Made by a program: the position numbers and the translations under genes. Of a DNA stretch of 49,769 nucleotides, positions 34,186 to 44,936 are shown piece by piece. The notes under the pieces are model-generated. The model was given only the letters and a program-made list of their open reading frames with translations, had not been told where the DNA came from and did no database searches. Source of the DNA: Gnetum montanum (Eukaryota; Streptophyta; Gnetopsida; Gnetales; Gnetaceae); the NCBI GenBank assembly GCA_015680685.1, contig MNCI01029529.1, positions 1-49,769 on the forward strand, in the 5' to 3' direction. Numbering within the stretch: the stretch's first letter is position 1; each line of letters begins with the position of its first letter.

Positions 34186-34814
34186 GAATCATACATCCTC
34201 AAGTAATCAAAATTTGATTATCATTAAGATTACCTAGAATTATAATTAGAAAATTAAATCACTAAATATGGTAAGTGAAAATACTATAGTGTATGATCTA
34301 GGAAATTTAGGTGCATTTTTCGAACACTTGTCCATGAGTTCAATCCTGGGGAAGATGCCTTATCCTGATTAAGGAATTAATAAGTGTTTTTCAATTTGTT
34401 GTTTTAAAATTATTTTTTGTTTATCATTTCTTGTTATACTTGTTCATATTTCTTAACAATTTTCATATTCTTTGATATCTTTTCATTCTTTTATACTTTT
34501 CCATTTCTTAAACTTTTACTATTCTTTGACATTTACTAATTCTCTGATAATTTTTCATTGTTTTTATTTTTTTCATTTTTTGACATCTTTTCTACTTTTT
34601 CATGATTTTTTTGTTTTTCCCTCATTCTACTCAAAGATTTCCCTATATTATCGATCATAAGGGATTGATTATTTATACAGTGAGACCACAACATCCATCC
34701 ATTCATTCCAGTAATAAGAGGTTTTTACCATGGCCATAATGATATTCTTTTCATAATAAAATTGAAACACCACCAAATTCAGACTATAGCATCCTGATTG
34801 CAAATTTTTCTAAG
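34186..34814 (+). other. 3' tail of element D, truncated by element E
   Basis: It contains the shared landmarks CCTGGGGAAGATGCC (34346), a T-rich stretch (34385-34650) and the motif GTGAGACCACAACATCCATC (34680-34699). Homology to the A and C tails fades around 34770-34800, so the exact E boundary is uncertain within about 40 bases. Confidence 0.65.
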
Positions 34815-35024
34815 TGTTGGGACTATGCTCTCCAATATTCTAGAGTGTAAGTTAGCCTCTAGTGAAGAGTGTAGTTAACATGAAGGCCATTTTCACAATT
34901 TTTTCTAAGTGTTGAGACTATGCTCTCCCCTAGATAGGAGCATAGTTAGCCTCCAATGGAGAGCATAGTCAGCACATGGTCATTTTTTGCATTTTTTTCT
35001 AAGTGTGGGACTATGCTTTTCCCC
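34802..35024 (+). repeat. Three 95-bp-spaced repeats at the start of the E LTR
   Basis: The string TTTTTCTAAGTGTTGGGACT plus ATGCTCTCC recurs, with changes, at about 34804, 34899 and 34993 (steps of 95 and 94 bases). The spacer carries GAGAGCATAGT/GAGTGTAGTT blocks. These direct repeats lie in U3, a usual place for LTR enhancer repeats. Confidence 0.8.
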
Positions 35025-35851
35025 AATCTAGAGCATTGTTAGCTAGAATAGTCTCCAATAGTCTTCATAGAATAGCAAACACCACTCAACTTAGCTCCAA
35101 CTCACCTTTGACAAGCATAGTTAGCAAAATGATTCCTTTTGTATTCCCTTTTTGAATCCAAAATTGTAACTAGTCTCAATCCCACACAAGAGCATAGTCT
35201 CGAAGTGTAGCCTCCAAAATTGCATTTTTTCAAGTACCTTGCAGTTTTCTCGACATACATGTGTAGTTGGTAGCGTAGTCATAGTCTTGTAGTCTCATAG
35301 AGTTTGATAGAGCATAGCAGAGCACAACACCCCCAGTCCAATGGAGAGCATAGTTGGATGAGAGTGTAGTTCCAACCATCCCCTCTACCATGTGGCAGCC
35401 ATCTTGCATTCTGTGCTAACCCTAAACTTATAAATACCCACACCCTCAATGGTTTTAAGGTTGGAAAAAATATAGGTTGGCAAATTTGGGGTTGGCAAAT
35501 TAAAGAATTGATGAACCAAAGGCATTTCAACAAACCAGAGAGAGGCAAAGCTGCAGACCATCACAAACCACAACACACCATAGTGACCAACCTTATAGAC
35601 GTAGACACCTCAGCAGAGCACTAGTCTTCATGGTTAGACACCTCTGAGACTATGACTTTGTTTTCCACTATGCTTTTTGTACATCATGTACCTTCTAACC
35701 CCTTTTGGTATTAACTATTCTCAACCCCATTTGGGATGGTGTTCTGCTTCTCACACACACACACTCTCTCTCTATGCATTTTATTTGCATTTTTCCCTAT
35801 TTCACTGCATAGTCACACCTAAAACTACACTTGGGAAATAGTCTCTATGCA
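34815..35851 (+). repeat. 5' LTR of element E (edges inferred)
   Basis: The proposed start TGTTGGGACT (34815) and end CTCTATGCA (35851) give TG...CA. Next to the end stands TTGGCACCC, a primer-site-like sequence. A TATA box CTTATAAATACCC at about 35427-35439 fits a U3/R boundary. A CA/CT microsatellite (35751-35773) lies in U5. Without the 3' LTR in the window the edges cannot be confirmed, and the first 95-bp repeat starts slightly before 34815. Confidence 0.55.
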
Positions 35852-36537
35852 TTGGCACCCTCATTTTTGTTGAAAATATTGACTATACTTGACCCCACTA
35901 ACATCGTTGACATCGATTAAACACTTAGCACTATTTCACATTAGCATCACAGCTAACACATTGCACCCTAGTTGCATCTAGTAAGTCCCTGTTTAATCCA
36001 AAAGACCATTCAAGGCACCCTGTCTCTGACTCTAGTAGGCTCTCACGTGGATTCGGGGTTAGGTTGTGCACCTATGAACCTCAGTGTTCCAACTGTCGAC
36101 ATTTTCAATCATTACCATTTCTAGTGTTAGAAGGAGGGCTAGAACCATTTTCTTTTTAAAGCTTCATTAAGGTTGTTTCATGAGCTCTCTGCACTGTAGT
36201 TGTCCACTAACTCATCGATGTAGATTAAACCCTGTAGTCAGTTTCCCCAAGAACCTATGTAGCAACCCCAAACTGCACTTCTTTCCACTATTTTGCTAAG
36301 TTTCCTTTGTCCTCAATTGAAGCATAGTCATCTCTAGTGTAGATAGCATATTTAGCTCTTTGTCGTGGAGAGTGTAGTCAACTCTTTGCAGTGGAGAGTG
36401 TAGACAGCGCAGTTAGCTCTCTGTAGTGGAGAGTGTAGTCAATGGTATTAGTTGAAATAGAGTTAGTTTTAGCTTGGTCCATTGTATCTTGTAGCCATCA
36501 ACCTTCATAGTTTCCCTTTACAACTCGATCTGCAACC
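35852..36537 (+). promoter_or_regulatory. Primer site and leader of element E
   Basis: TTGGCACCCTCATTTTTG begins at 35852; its TTGGCACC start is like Tat/Ogre primer sites, the rest is diverged. The leader contains three copies of GTGGAGAGTGTAG (36365-36377, 36391-36403, 36426-36438), the same theme as in the LTR and in the intron near 45330-45375 and 46616-46652. It ends at the gag ATG (36538). Confidence 0.45.
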
Positions 36538-39500
36538 ATGAATCCAAGTCAACCTCCAGTGTTAATTTTAAAAATACTTGATATCTTGCCTATCCAATAA
36601 GAAACCAAGATTGATGACCCTGCAAGTCTCGTGATGGCCAAGCCAAGCTAATCCCTCAGGCTATGTAGCCAAGGCCCAAAGTACGCCATACTCAGCAATG
36701 AGCAATATAATTTTATATGTGCAAAGGTCCAAGTAGGGTTACTTATAGATTTCCTTGACATGGAGGCAAAACGAGACTTTGAAATAATCCACTAGGATGG
36801 ACATGAGTATATCCCTTCCTTATTCGACATCATCCCACTCATAGGGTCCCACCACTAGTTGTTATCCTAGTTCATTTGAGTAGGTGAGCACAACTTAGAA
36901 ATTAACTACAAGGAAGTCTTATAGGAGGAAGAGTAAGAGTTCAAAGATTTCTTGGAACAAAAGGCCCCCTTTCACACTATCTTCCAACAAGTAATCCATA
37001 GTATGACCCCTCAATTTAGTTCACCCATCCTCCCTAAGATAGCCATAACATCGGCATCATCTTCCCACTTCTTCAGGCTTAGATCTATGCCTGTAGTGGC
37101 AACCCATCAAATGCAATCCATGCATTATGATGCAAAAAATTCCACTAACTGGCCCTTTGTGACATCATCTCAACCTACCCAACCATCTTTTCTAGTAGGA
37201 ATCATGACAGCTTAGCCATATGTTCACATAGGACCCATCTCTAGGCCCCAAATGACTTAGGCATCCTACGTTCCACCTATTTTGTTGGCATCCTTAGTGT
37301 TGGTCCAACCCACGAGTGCATGCCTTGCCCCAATCATTGTTCCTATAACATAGCTGATGTATCAAGCACCTCATGTGGTTCCATAGCTTGTGACCAAGTC
37401 ATGGACCACACAACTAGCACAGCGAATAGCACAACCAGCATAGCTAGCTAGAGCATCCCAAAATTTAGACCAGGCATTCCAACTGATCCAAACCTTGATA
37501 GAAGAGGTGAAGAGACTCAAATTTGCCTCCTTTGAAACTATCAAAGTGGTGGGCTTCTACCAAGATAACCTTATAAGTCTTGCAGTTCCACCTCTAACTC
37601 TACTAGCTTGAGTCCCACTACCTCAATTCACCAAATACAATGGCGAAGAAGACTCCAACGTGCATCTGGTCATATTCAGGTTCAAGTGCCTATTGCTACA
37701 AGTGTGGCTGCATGCCATCATGTGCATATTCACCATGTCATTGACTAGCAAAGCTTTAGACTGGTATCGAGCATTGTCCAAAGGCTCTATCTCCTCTCTA
37801 GAAGGCCTGTTGAGCTAGTTTGTCACATGCTTCAAGTACAACCTAAAGCCGGAAGCAATCTTAGACCACCTAATGTAGGTCAAACAGGGCCATCTAAAGC
37901 CCATGCAAAAATTCATCCAATGATGGAGTGCCTCGTTAAATAAAATATGATAGCCCATAGCTGAGATGTATCTCTTAACTATTTTCAAGGGAGTGATTAA
38001 TGATTTCATAGAGTTGAAGCTGTATTACTTAAGCCCACAGTCCCTAAGCTAGGCCTTCACCCAAACCAAGAGCATAGAGGACACGACAAATGCTAGTAAG
38101 GACATGGCCTTTGTGGCCTACAAGAACTAGCACATGAGGAGAGACAAGGACAAGGGAAAGTAAACTGCAATGGTGGTAGTGGTAGCCATAGAGGCCAAGG
38201 TAACCAACTAGGGACTAACGACTAGGCTTCCCAAAGCCCCAGCCAACAACAAAGCTACCAACCTTGATGCCAAGGTAACTAGCCTACATACATATGTAGT
38301 GGCCATGACACAAGTTGTTCAAAGGCCTAACTTTGAGCACAAGTATTGTTCCAAGTACACCTCGTTGCCAATGAAGCCCTCAAAGCTGTTGGAACAACTG
38401 TTAAAAGCCAAGTCCATCAAATATAAGCAAATGTCTAAGGATGCCTGTAAAAGGCATGATAGATACTACAAGTTGCTCAAAAACCCCACTTCGGTAGCAC
38501 CAAATGAGCCCCTAGTCCAAAAACATTTCAAGCTAGATCAGTTTTGCCATTACCACCAGTTGTTTGGTCATAGCACAAACTTTTGCCTAGCCTTGTAAGA
38601 TGATCTACAAAGGATGATTGATAGAGGCAAGTTGGTCCTCGATGCTACAAACCTAGTTAGGCCATAGAACCAATCCATGAGTGTCTATAATGACCCTCTA
38701 AGTGCGAATGATGTTGCCTACTTCATAAATGCTATTAATGTAGACGATGATCTAGAACTAGTGCAGTGGCCATTCATGGTTTGGGTGGCCTCTGGTAGCA
38801 CAAGGGTGTCCTTGAACCCTATAGGTTTGAGACCTCCTTTCATTGTCAGAGTGCCACCTCAAGCACTCACAATGCTCTTTGTGGTTAAGGCCCCACAACA
38901 TGTTGCAACAATAATAGTTCAGCCATCCTTCATTGTCAAGGTGCCACAACGTATTAGCCCCTCACCTACCTAAACCCCAGTTGTGGCTAATGCATTAGTT
39001 CCTTTCTTTCTAAGGGGTAACCCCACTAGCAACGCTAGTAGGCCCTGGAGATGCCAGCATAGAAGACCCAATGAGCATATCACGAACAACATGATTAGGC
39101 AACATCAAGACTAGAGAGCGCTAGGTCCACCAAAACTAGTGCCCATATCTATAGTTCCCATGGCCAAAATAACCAAACAAGCCATGACAAGCAAATTTCA
39201 AGGGAGCACTAAGGCCCCTAGGCAAACTAACCAAGCCAAGCCTAAGTTACCTCTATGAGAGATTCATCTATTAGGATTCATGGAGGAATTTAAAGCCAAC
39301 AAAAACATGGCCAATAACAATGACTTCATGGATGCATTAGCCCAAGTCAAGTAAGCACTTAATCAAAAAAATACAACACTGAGCTTGTATGACCTAATCA
39401 TGACCTCATCTACCCACTGTAAAGCATTGGTGTAGATGTTGACCTTCATTCCTATTACAAAGGACATACCTGTAGATGAAGACTCCATCCATGTGGATGC

Positions 39501-39544
39501 CCCTTGCACCATAGGAATCAAGTTTTACATTCCTAGCATTTTAT
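36538..39544 (+). pseudogene. gag: gag of element E
   Basis: One frame runs from ATG 36538 (MNPSQPPVLILKIL) for about 1000 codons with scattered, mostly TAG, stops. After a long N-terminal extension, a Pro/Gln-rich region (36952-37460) and a Leu/Lys helix, the Retrotrans_gag core begins near 37620: QFTKYNGEEDSNVHLVIF, FTMSLTSKALDWYRALSKGS, then KQGHLKPMQKFIQ-WSASL. Downstream is FCHYHQLFGHSTNFC with DDLQRMIDRGKL (about 38541-38632), the Tat-type knuckle with C..H..GH..C. A Pro/Val repeat follows (38820-38970, PPFIVRVPPQ, PSFIVKVPQ). The frame is lost near 39541. Confidence 0.82.
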
Positions 39545-40238
39545 GATGAAGCAATTAAGGTCAACCTTGAGAAGGGTGAGGTCATAACAGCTTCCATGTT
39601 CATTACCATAAATGTTGGGCAATGCAAGATTCACAGAGTGCATGTTGATGATGGAGCTACAACAAACGTTATCCCATATACTGTCATCAATAAGCTAGGC
39701 CTTGCAGACTAGGTCAAGCTAATGAAAACAACAAGTTTGAAATCCTTCAATGGATCACATGTCATTGTTAGGGGCATGGTCACCATAGCTTTCATAGCAA
39801 GGGAGCAATTTCCCACCACTATCAAATTTATCATCATAGAGGAGATGTTAGGGTTTAACCTAATATTGGGTAGATCTTGGCTGGTCCAATTACGAGCCAT
39901 CTCCTCTTTGATCCATTAAGAAATCCACCTTATGTATGAAGGTGATGAAGTTATCATCCATGGTGATAACATTGTTCCTTTGGCCATCAATAACGTAGAT
40001 ATGGAGCAAGGGTTGGAGGTTGAATTTCTTGATGATGCACCTATGGTAGATAATGAAATGCATGAGGCTAACACACTTGAAGAAGTAGTGGAAGCTAATG
40101 GCCTCCCAGAGAATTCCCTTTGGGTAGAGTTGCCCTTTAACATAATACGTGAGGGTCAAGGAGAATACTGGATAGTGCAATCTAGGCCCTATGTGCCTCC
40201 TAGCCCACATTGGATTAGGAAGCAATTACATGACTAAG
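39545..40238 (+). pseudogene. Aspartic protease of element E, ending at a splice-donor-like site
   Basis: The active-site segment is HRVHVDDGATTNVIPYTVIN (about 39635-39695), with DDG for the usual D[ST]G. Then KSFNGSHVIVRGMVTIAF and FNLILGRSWLVQLRAISS (39722-39919), the retropepsin closing motif. The frame goes on through an acidic segment (EQGLEVEFLDDAPMVDNEMH) to QSRPYVPPSPHWIRKQLHD and a TAA at 40235-40237. The following AAG|GTATCC can serve as splice donor (GT at 40239-40240). Confidence 0.78.
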
Positions 40239-40559
40239 GTATCCCCTTAGCCCAAAATGTGCTTGGTGCCTACCTGCCCCTCGCTTCTACACACCATGTA
40301 TTTTACCTTTCGCTAACACTAGATTTATTTCATGTTAGATTAGCCTTGTATTATATCATTTACATCTAGCTTGATTGCTTAGATTACACATTATTTTGCT
40401 TTGTTTACGCATTTTTTTGCTTTGTTTATGCATTCATCTGCTTTGTTCATGCACTTGCTCATTTAGTTTACCCTTTTGCAATTATTAGGTTAATGCATGA
40501 AAAATATCAAAGTGCATAAAAATCATAACAAAAAATCATCAAAAAGAGAGATAGCAACA

Positions 40560-41125
40560 CATGGCCTGAAGTGGCCTTAAATTAGTAACACATGACCTAG
40601 AATGGCCTTAAACTAGCAACACATGGATCGAAATGGCCTTAAACTAGCAATATGTGGGCTAAAATGGCTTTAAACTAGCAATATGTAGCCTGGAATAGCC
40701 TTAAACTACCACGCTTAATTCCATCATCAACGGCCCAGAATGACCTTAAACTATCACTGTTATTCCTATTGCAACCATAAAAGAGATAGCAATACATGGC
40801 CCAGAATGGCCTTAAACTATTTTCATGGGCTGATATGGCCTTAAACTATAGCAATCACAAAAGAGAGAGTAATGTGTGGCTCAAAATAACCTTAAACTAG
40901 CAATCCATAGCTTGGAATGATCCTAAACTATCATCGTGGCTCAGAATGATCTTAAATTAGCAATATGTAGCCTGGAATGGCCTTAAACAATTGCTTTAGC
41001 CTGCCATGGCCTTAAACTAGCAACGCACAACCTGAAATGGCTAACAAACTAGCATTAGCCCTCTTTCTATGACCTTAAACTAGTGTGGGGCCGTCAAGGC
41101 CTTAAACTCACTATGGCTTATAATG
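40560..41125 (+). repeat. 31-bp minisatellite (GGCCTTAAACTAGCAA theme)
   Basis: The first units are exactly 31 bases long (from 40560, 40591, 40622, 40653). Each contains TGGCC-like and GAATGGCCTTAAACTAGCAA segments. Later units diverge and vary in length until about 41125. Tandem repeats in non-coding parts are a known trait of Ogre/Tat elements and can seed satellite DNA. Confidence 0.85.
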
Positions 41126-41285
41126 GCCCAGACTCACATGCAATCATCATATAGGGATAAAAGTTTACACATTATACATAGCAAATAATCATTTGTAGAA
41201 AATGTAATATGAATAGCAATATATAGCATAAATAGCATCACATGGCAAAAATGTAGTAAAATAGGCCAATGGAGGGTACATCTAG

Positions 41286-44200
41286 TCATGCTCTACAGGT
41301 AGCACTAGGTGGGGGTGGAGGTTCTTCTTCCTTCACCGTGTTGCAAGGGCCTACAACATCACCTAGTACCTACCACAACCATAGCAAATATGCATGATTA
41401 GTAGGCAAGCATGCACTATATGAGTTAACTTAAAATAAGAAAAGCATAAAAACTAACTAACCTAAGAGGGTTATGCATTGATGAGTTTTGAAGGTAACTT
41501 TCCAAGGCTAGCCTCCAAGCGTTGAAGGATCTTAGCTTCGAAAAGTTATGTCCAGTCCTCTTGGCCAAAGTCAATACCCATAAGGGTCTTGCCTTTGTCC
41601 ATGATGGTCTATGTAGATGGCTCCATAGAAAATGTAGCAGAAGAGGCCTCTTTGGAGGGGGTAACAATTTGTCTCACAGGAGAGTCACTCATGACCATAC
41701 TATGTGTAAACAAGTCATAAGCCTATCTTCCATCGATCACCTCAAGAAACATCTCGAGGTAGCAACATTTAGTAGACTCCTTCTTGTACCATCATAGGTA
41801 TGCATCATGCTCTCTCTTATACTGATGCTTGTGGTTCTTTGGCATTTGTTCCCATTAATAAACCTTGGTGCTATAATTCTTCCAATCCTAGTTCTTCTAG
41901 GCAAGCAAATCCATCTAGAGCCGTTGCTCTATCAACTCCCACGTGGCCTTGTTCTTACCTATGAGAATTATCCAGTATATGGCATACTTGATCTCAAAGA
42001 TATGTTGAGTGCCATCTCCTCGTGATCTAGTCACTATGAAGTCATATCTAGATTAAAGATCCTTGATCTTCTCATCCTAGCTAGTCATCCTTTCCTGTAG
42101 TTCATGTACACGTTTCCACATGTGCTCATTCAAGTGCTTGCAGATCCACAATGCCTTTGCATAGGAAAGCATGCACTTGTTCGATGTCTCATACATGTGA
42201 CGAGGCACCTAATCAACTTTGGAAGGAAGGTCTATGAGGGTGTCCACCTTGGCCACCTTGCTTGGATCCCACTACAGCTTAAGACTTGTAGGCACACAAC
42301 AACCAATCAATCTTAGCTAAAAACTAAGCATTTAGGTAGTAAAGAAGATGGCATAAAATGAAAACATTGCACACATATCAAGCTCTGGTCTACTTATCAC
42401 AAGCACTCCACCATGTCCTCAATGATGCCTTCCATGAAGGAAAATTTATCTGGCATTTTTACCCATGGCTCCATGTGGTAGGTAGATGTGGGACCACTGG
42501 TGGGAATATCTGATGCTATAATACAATGATTCAATTAACATAGGCCTAATAACTAAAGATACTAGAGAAAACAAGGGAATACAGATGGTAATACAAATAG
42601 ATTACCTAGCAAGTCCTCAAGTGTGAGTGTAGGGGGCTCACTTACCTGCATACCATTGAACAAACTATCAAAATCACCCTCATCAAGGTGGAGTAACCCC
42701 TCTTTCTCCAAATGTCAGAGGGCCTCTACTACCTCATGAAGCTCATCTACATGAGCCACCTTCTCCTCAACTTAAGGAGGCACTTTCTCCACTGTTGCCT
42801 CAATCATTGCTCTTGTAGCCCTCTCTTCTTTTTCTATGATTAACACACATACACATATAGCACATTAGTATGCATAGCACATCATTAGCTAATTAATAGG
42901 ATAATATAAAAGAAAAATATCAAAAATAGTAGTATATGCATGAGTGCAACTAAGGCATCCAAGAAGTTACATGTACTAACCTGCAACATATGCATGCAAG
43001 CTTTGAAGCTTGATATGGATCCTTTTGCTACTTGGCTTCTTGATCTTAAGGGTAGCTTCCTCTTGAGGATGTGGCCTCTTGATCTTAGCCTTAGATGGCC
43101 CCATTGCCTCTACTATGTAGTGATATTCCTTGCTCATGTCCCCAGTGCCAATTGGGGGATCCTCTCCTATACTATCCCATGAATAATGTGAGTGTCCCAT
43201 AGGACCCTTGTTCATCACTAATAACAAATCATCAATCCCCTTTGGGGGGTCCTACACACATGTGGTCAAGAATAGATGCTTGATTCATGACTTGGATAGT
43301 TTCTCATAGTCATGCACCACCCATCATCTATCATCTTGCACAACTAAAAGCCCCATGAATCTTCGCAGGTATCCTGTGAAGAATGTGAAATGGATGTGGA
43401 ACCTCACCTAGAGGTTGAATCAAGGCCTAGAGATTTCTACATGCACACCAGTGGCTATGTACATAGCCTAGTTAAACCTTGTATCCTCTAGTAGCACCTT
43501 CTTCATCACCCATGCCTATTCCACCCTTAGGATCTTTCCTTGGGAAAGTAGCTTTGGAAAGGCATGAGCACGGAATAGAGGGTAGAGCTCCCATACCTCA
43601 TGCACTAACACATCTTTGATCGATATGCCCTTATGGGATCGAGCAGCCCCCAACTAGTTATTGATCTTTCCTTTGCGATCCACCTCTCTGCTAGCCTATT
43701 TAATAATCATCAGGTCATTAGCAGGGATGCCAAAGAGGTCAGCAAAGAAGGCCTCACTGAGGTCCAATGCTACTGTTACACTGCACACCTAGGTGATAAA
43801 CTACCTAATGTTGTTGTTGAAGGAGTTAATGATGGTGACCATTTCAACCACCAGGATACTCAGGCTAAGGGTCAAGAATATGTCCATTAACCCAACATGC
43901 GTAAGCCAAGTCATCAGTGCATTTGACGCTTTATGGCATAGCAAGTTTTGTACACCCTCTACATCACCATGTTTCATAATAAAGGTGGCCTTTGTGCAAC
44001 CTGTGGTGATCACTTTCACCTCAGTTGAGGTAACCTCCACTGCAAAAAAAATTAAAATAATGTTAACATCATGCAAAAAAGGAAAACTAAAAGGCATACA
44101 TGAACAACCACATGAGCCAAAACATAGATATGTATGTGGTATAAATGGGGTGTGAGATGAGGGTCGTGTTGCAAACACCTCCTCAGTGTTAATCTCTCTA

Positions 44201-44936
44201 GTAGGCCACTCATCCAACCAACCATGGATCCTACATTGCTTGAATGCTTTCGAGCATTAGGAGGGGTATGCCTCTAAATCGTGCCCCACTTGCTCAATCA
44301 CGACTACCCAGACATTTGTGCATGATGAAAATACCTCCAGGGTAGTGTGGGTCAAGGTTAGAGCATTTGCTTCATCATGCAGGTCTTCCTCATCAACTTT
44401 GAACTTGGAATTAACCACAAGTCATTAGCGAGTTAACATGAGCAAGTAGTGAAAAATACTGCAGAAGCTATAAAAACACTTACCCTCTAATGCAGTAGAT
44501 GATTCCAGGTAGGTTCTGAAACAAGGTATGCACCTGTAGCATGATAAAAAAGGTGTTTCTCTTGTTATAACAAGCAAATCCTCTCATGCACCATACCCTA
44601 GATAGCTACTGAGCACTCCTAAGACCTCTGCCTAAACCTCTTACCCCATCAACGTTCATAGTAGGCTCATCTAAGATGAACTTTAGGATGCTTTGGTTAG
44701 CCCTAGCTAACAATGTCTTAATGATGGCACTAGTAGCCTTCACTGCCAAGTGTGACCACATGATCATACTGAATTACTATAATAGGTATTCTAGGAACTT
44801 CTGAGCTCCTAGCTGAAACCACATCTCCTGATGATCCACTCACATACCTGGTGCAGGTGTGTTGGGGACAAGTTTGCTCATGCAACACAGGATGTCCACG
44901 AGCTCAACCATGATCAAAATGTGCTTCAATAACATC
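41286..44936 (-). pseudogene. Antisense multi-exon gene remnant inside the E intron
   Basis: I do not recognise the protein. On the minus strand, frames end at splice-like sites. Exon 1, 44936-44645 (KHILIMVELVDILCC, FILDEPTMNVDG), donor GGG|GTAAGAG. Exon 2, 44533-44484 (VHTLFQNLPGIIYCIRG), acceptor CTACAG, donor GTAAGTG. Exon 3, about 44403-44160 (DEEDLHDEANALTLTHTTLE). Exon 4, 44039-42981, acceptor TTTTTTTGCAG, donor CAG|GTTAGT. Exon 5, 42833-42646, donor CAG|GTAAGTG. Exon 6, from 42515 (MEPWVKMPDKFSFMEGIIED). Exon 7, about 42316-41462 (MWKRVHELQERMTS, a Lys/Glu helix-rich part). Exon 8, 41369-41286 (EEEPPPPPSATCRA, stop). Frame is kept across exons 1/2, 4/5 and 7/8. About 24 in-frame stops in exons 4 and 7, some 17 of them TAG, make it a pseudogene. 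Confidence 0.55.

Larger units (their letters stand above)
29985..34814 (+). mobile_element. Element D: pol-less Athila-family element, 3' end cut by element E
   Basis: D consists of a 5' LTR (29985-30822), primer site, gag, protease-like region, the short CSCG tail domain and a 3' non-coding tail, which is interrupted near 34815 by element E. As in A, the protease region passes directly to the CSCG segment and the tail, without RT or integrase. The LTR lies against A tail sequence with AGTAA at 29980-29984 as the probable target site; the partner copy is beyond the window. Confidence 0.82.

Noticed and set aside
34815-36105. Alternative E LTR ending at CAACTGTCGACA (36105)
   Set aside because: No primer-site-like sequence follows, whereas TTGGCACCC follows 35851 and the TATA position fits the shorter LTR better. 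The choice remains uncertain.
38758-38949. Minus-strand 63-codon ORF with Trp/His repeats
   Set aside because: Reverse shadow of the Pro/Val repeat (PPFIVRVPPQ) in the gag of E.
40560-41125. 31-bp regular repeats considered as a CRISPR-like array
   Set aside because: Units are head-to-tail with no distinct spacers, decay in both sequence and length, and the DNA is plant.
41522-42316. Plus-strand ORFs (41522-41797, 41807-42025, 42104-42316)
   Set aside because: They are reverse shadows of exon 7 of the antisense gene; the minus frame carries across the exon 7/8 junction and has protein-like composition.
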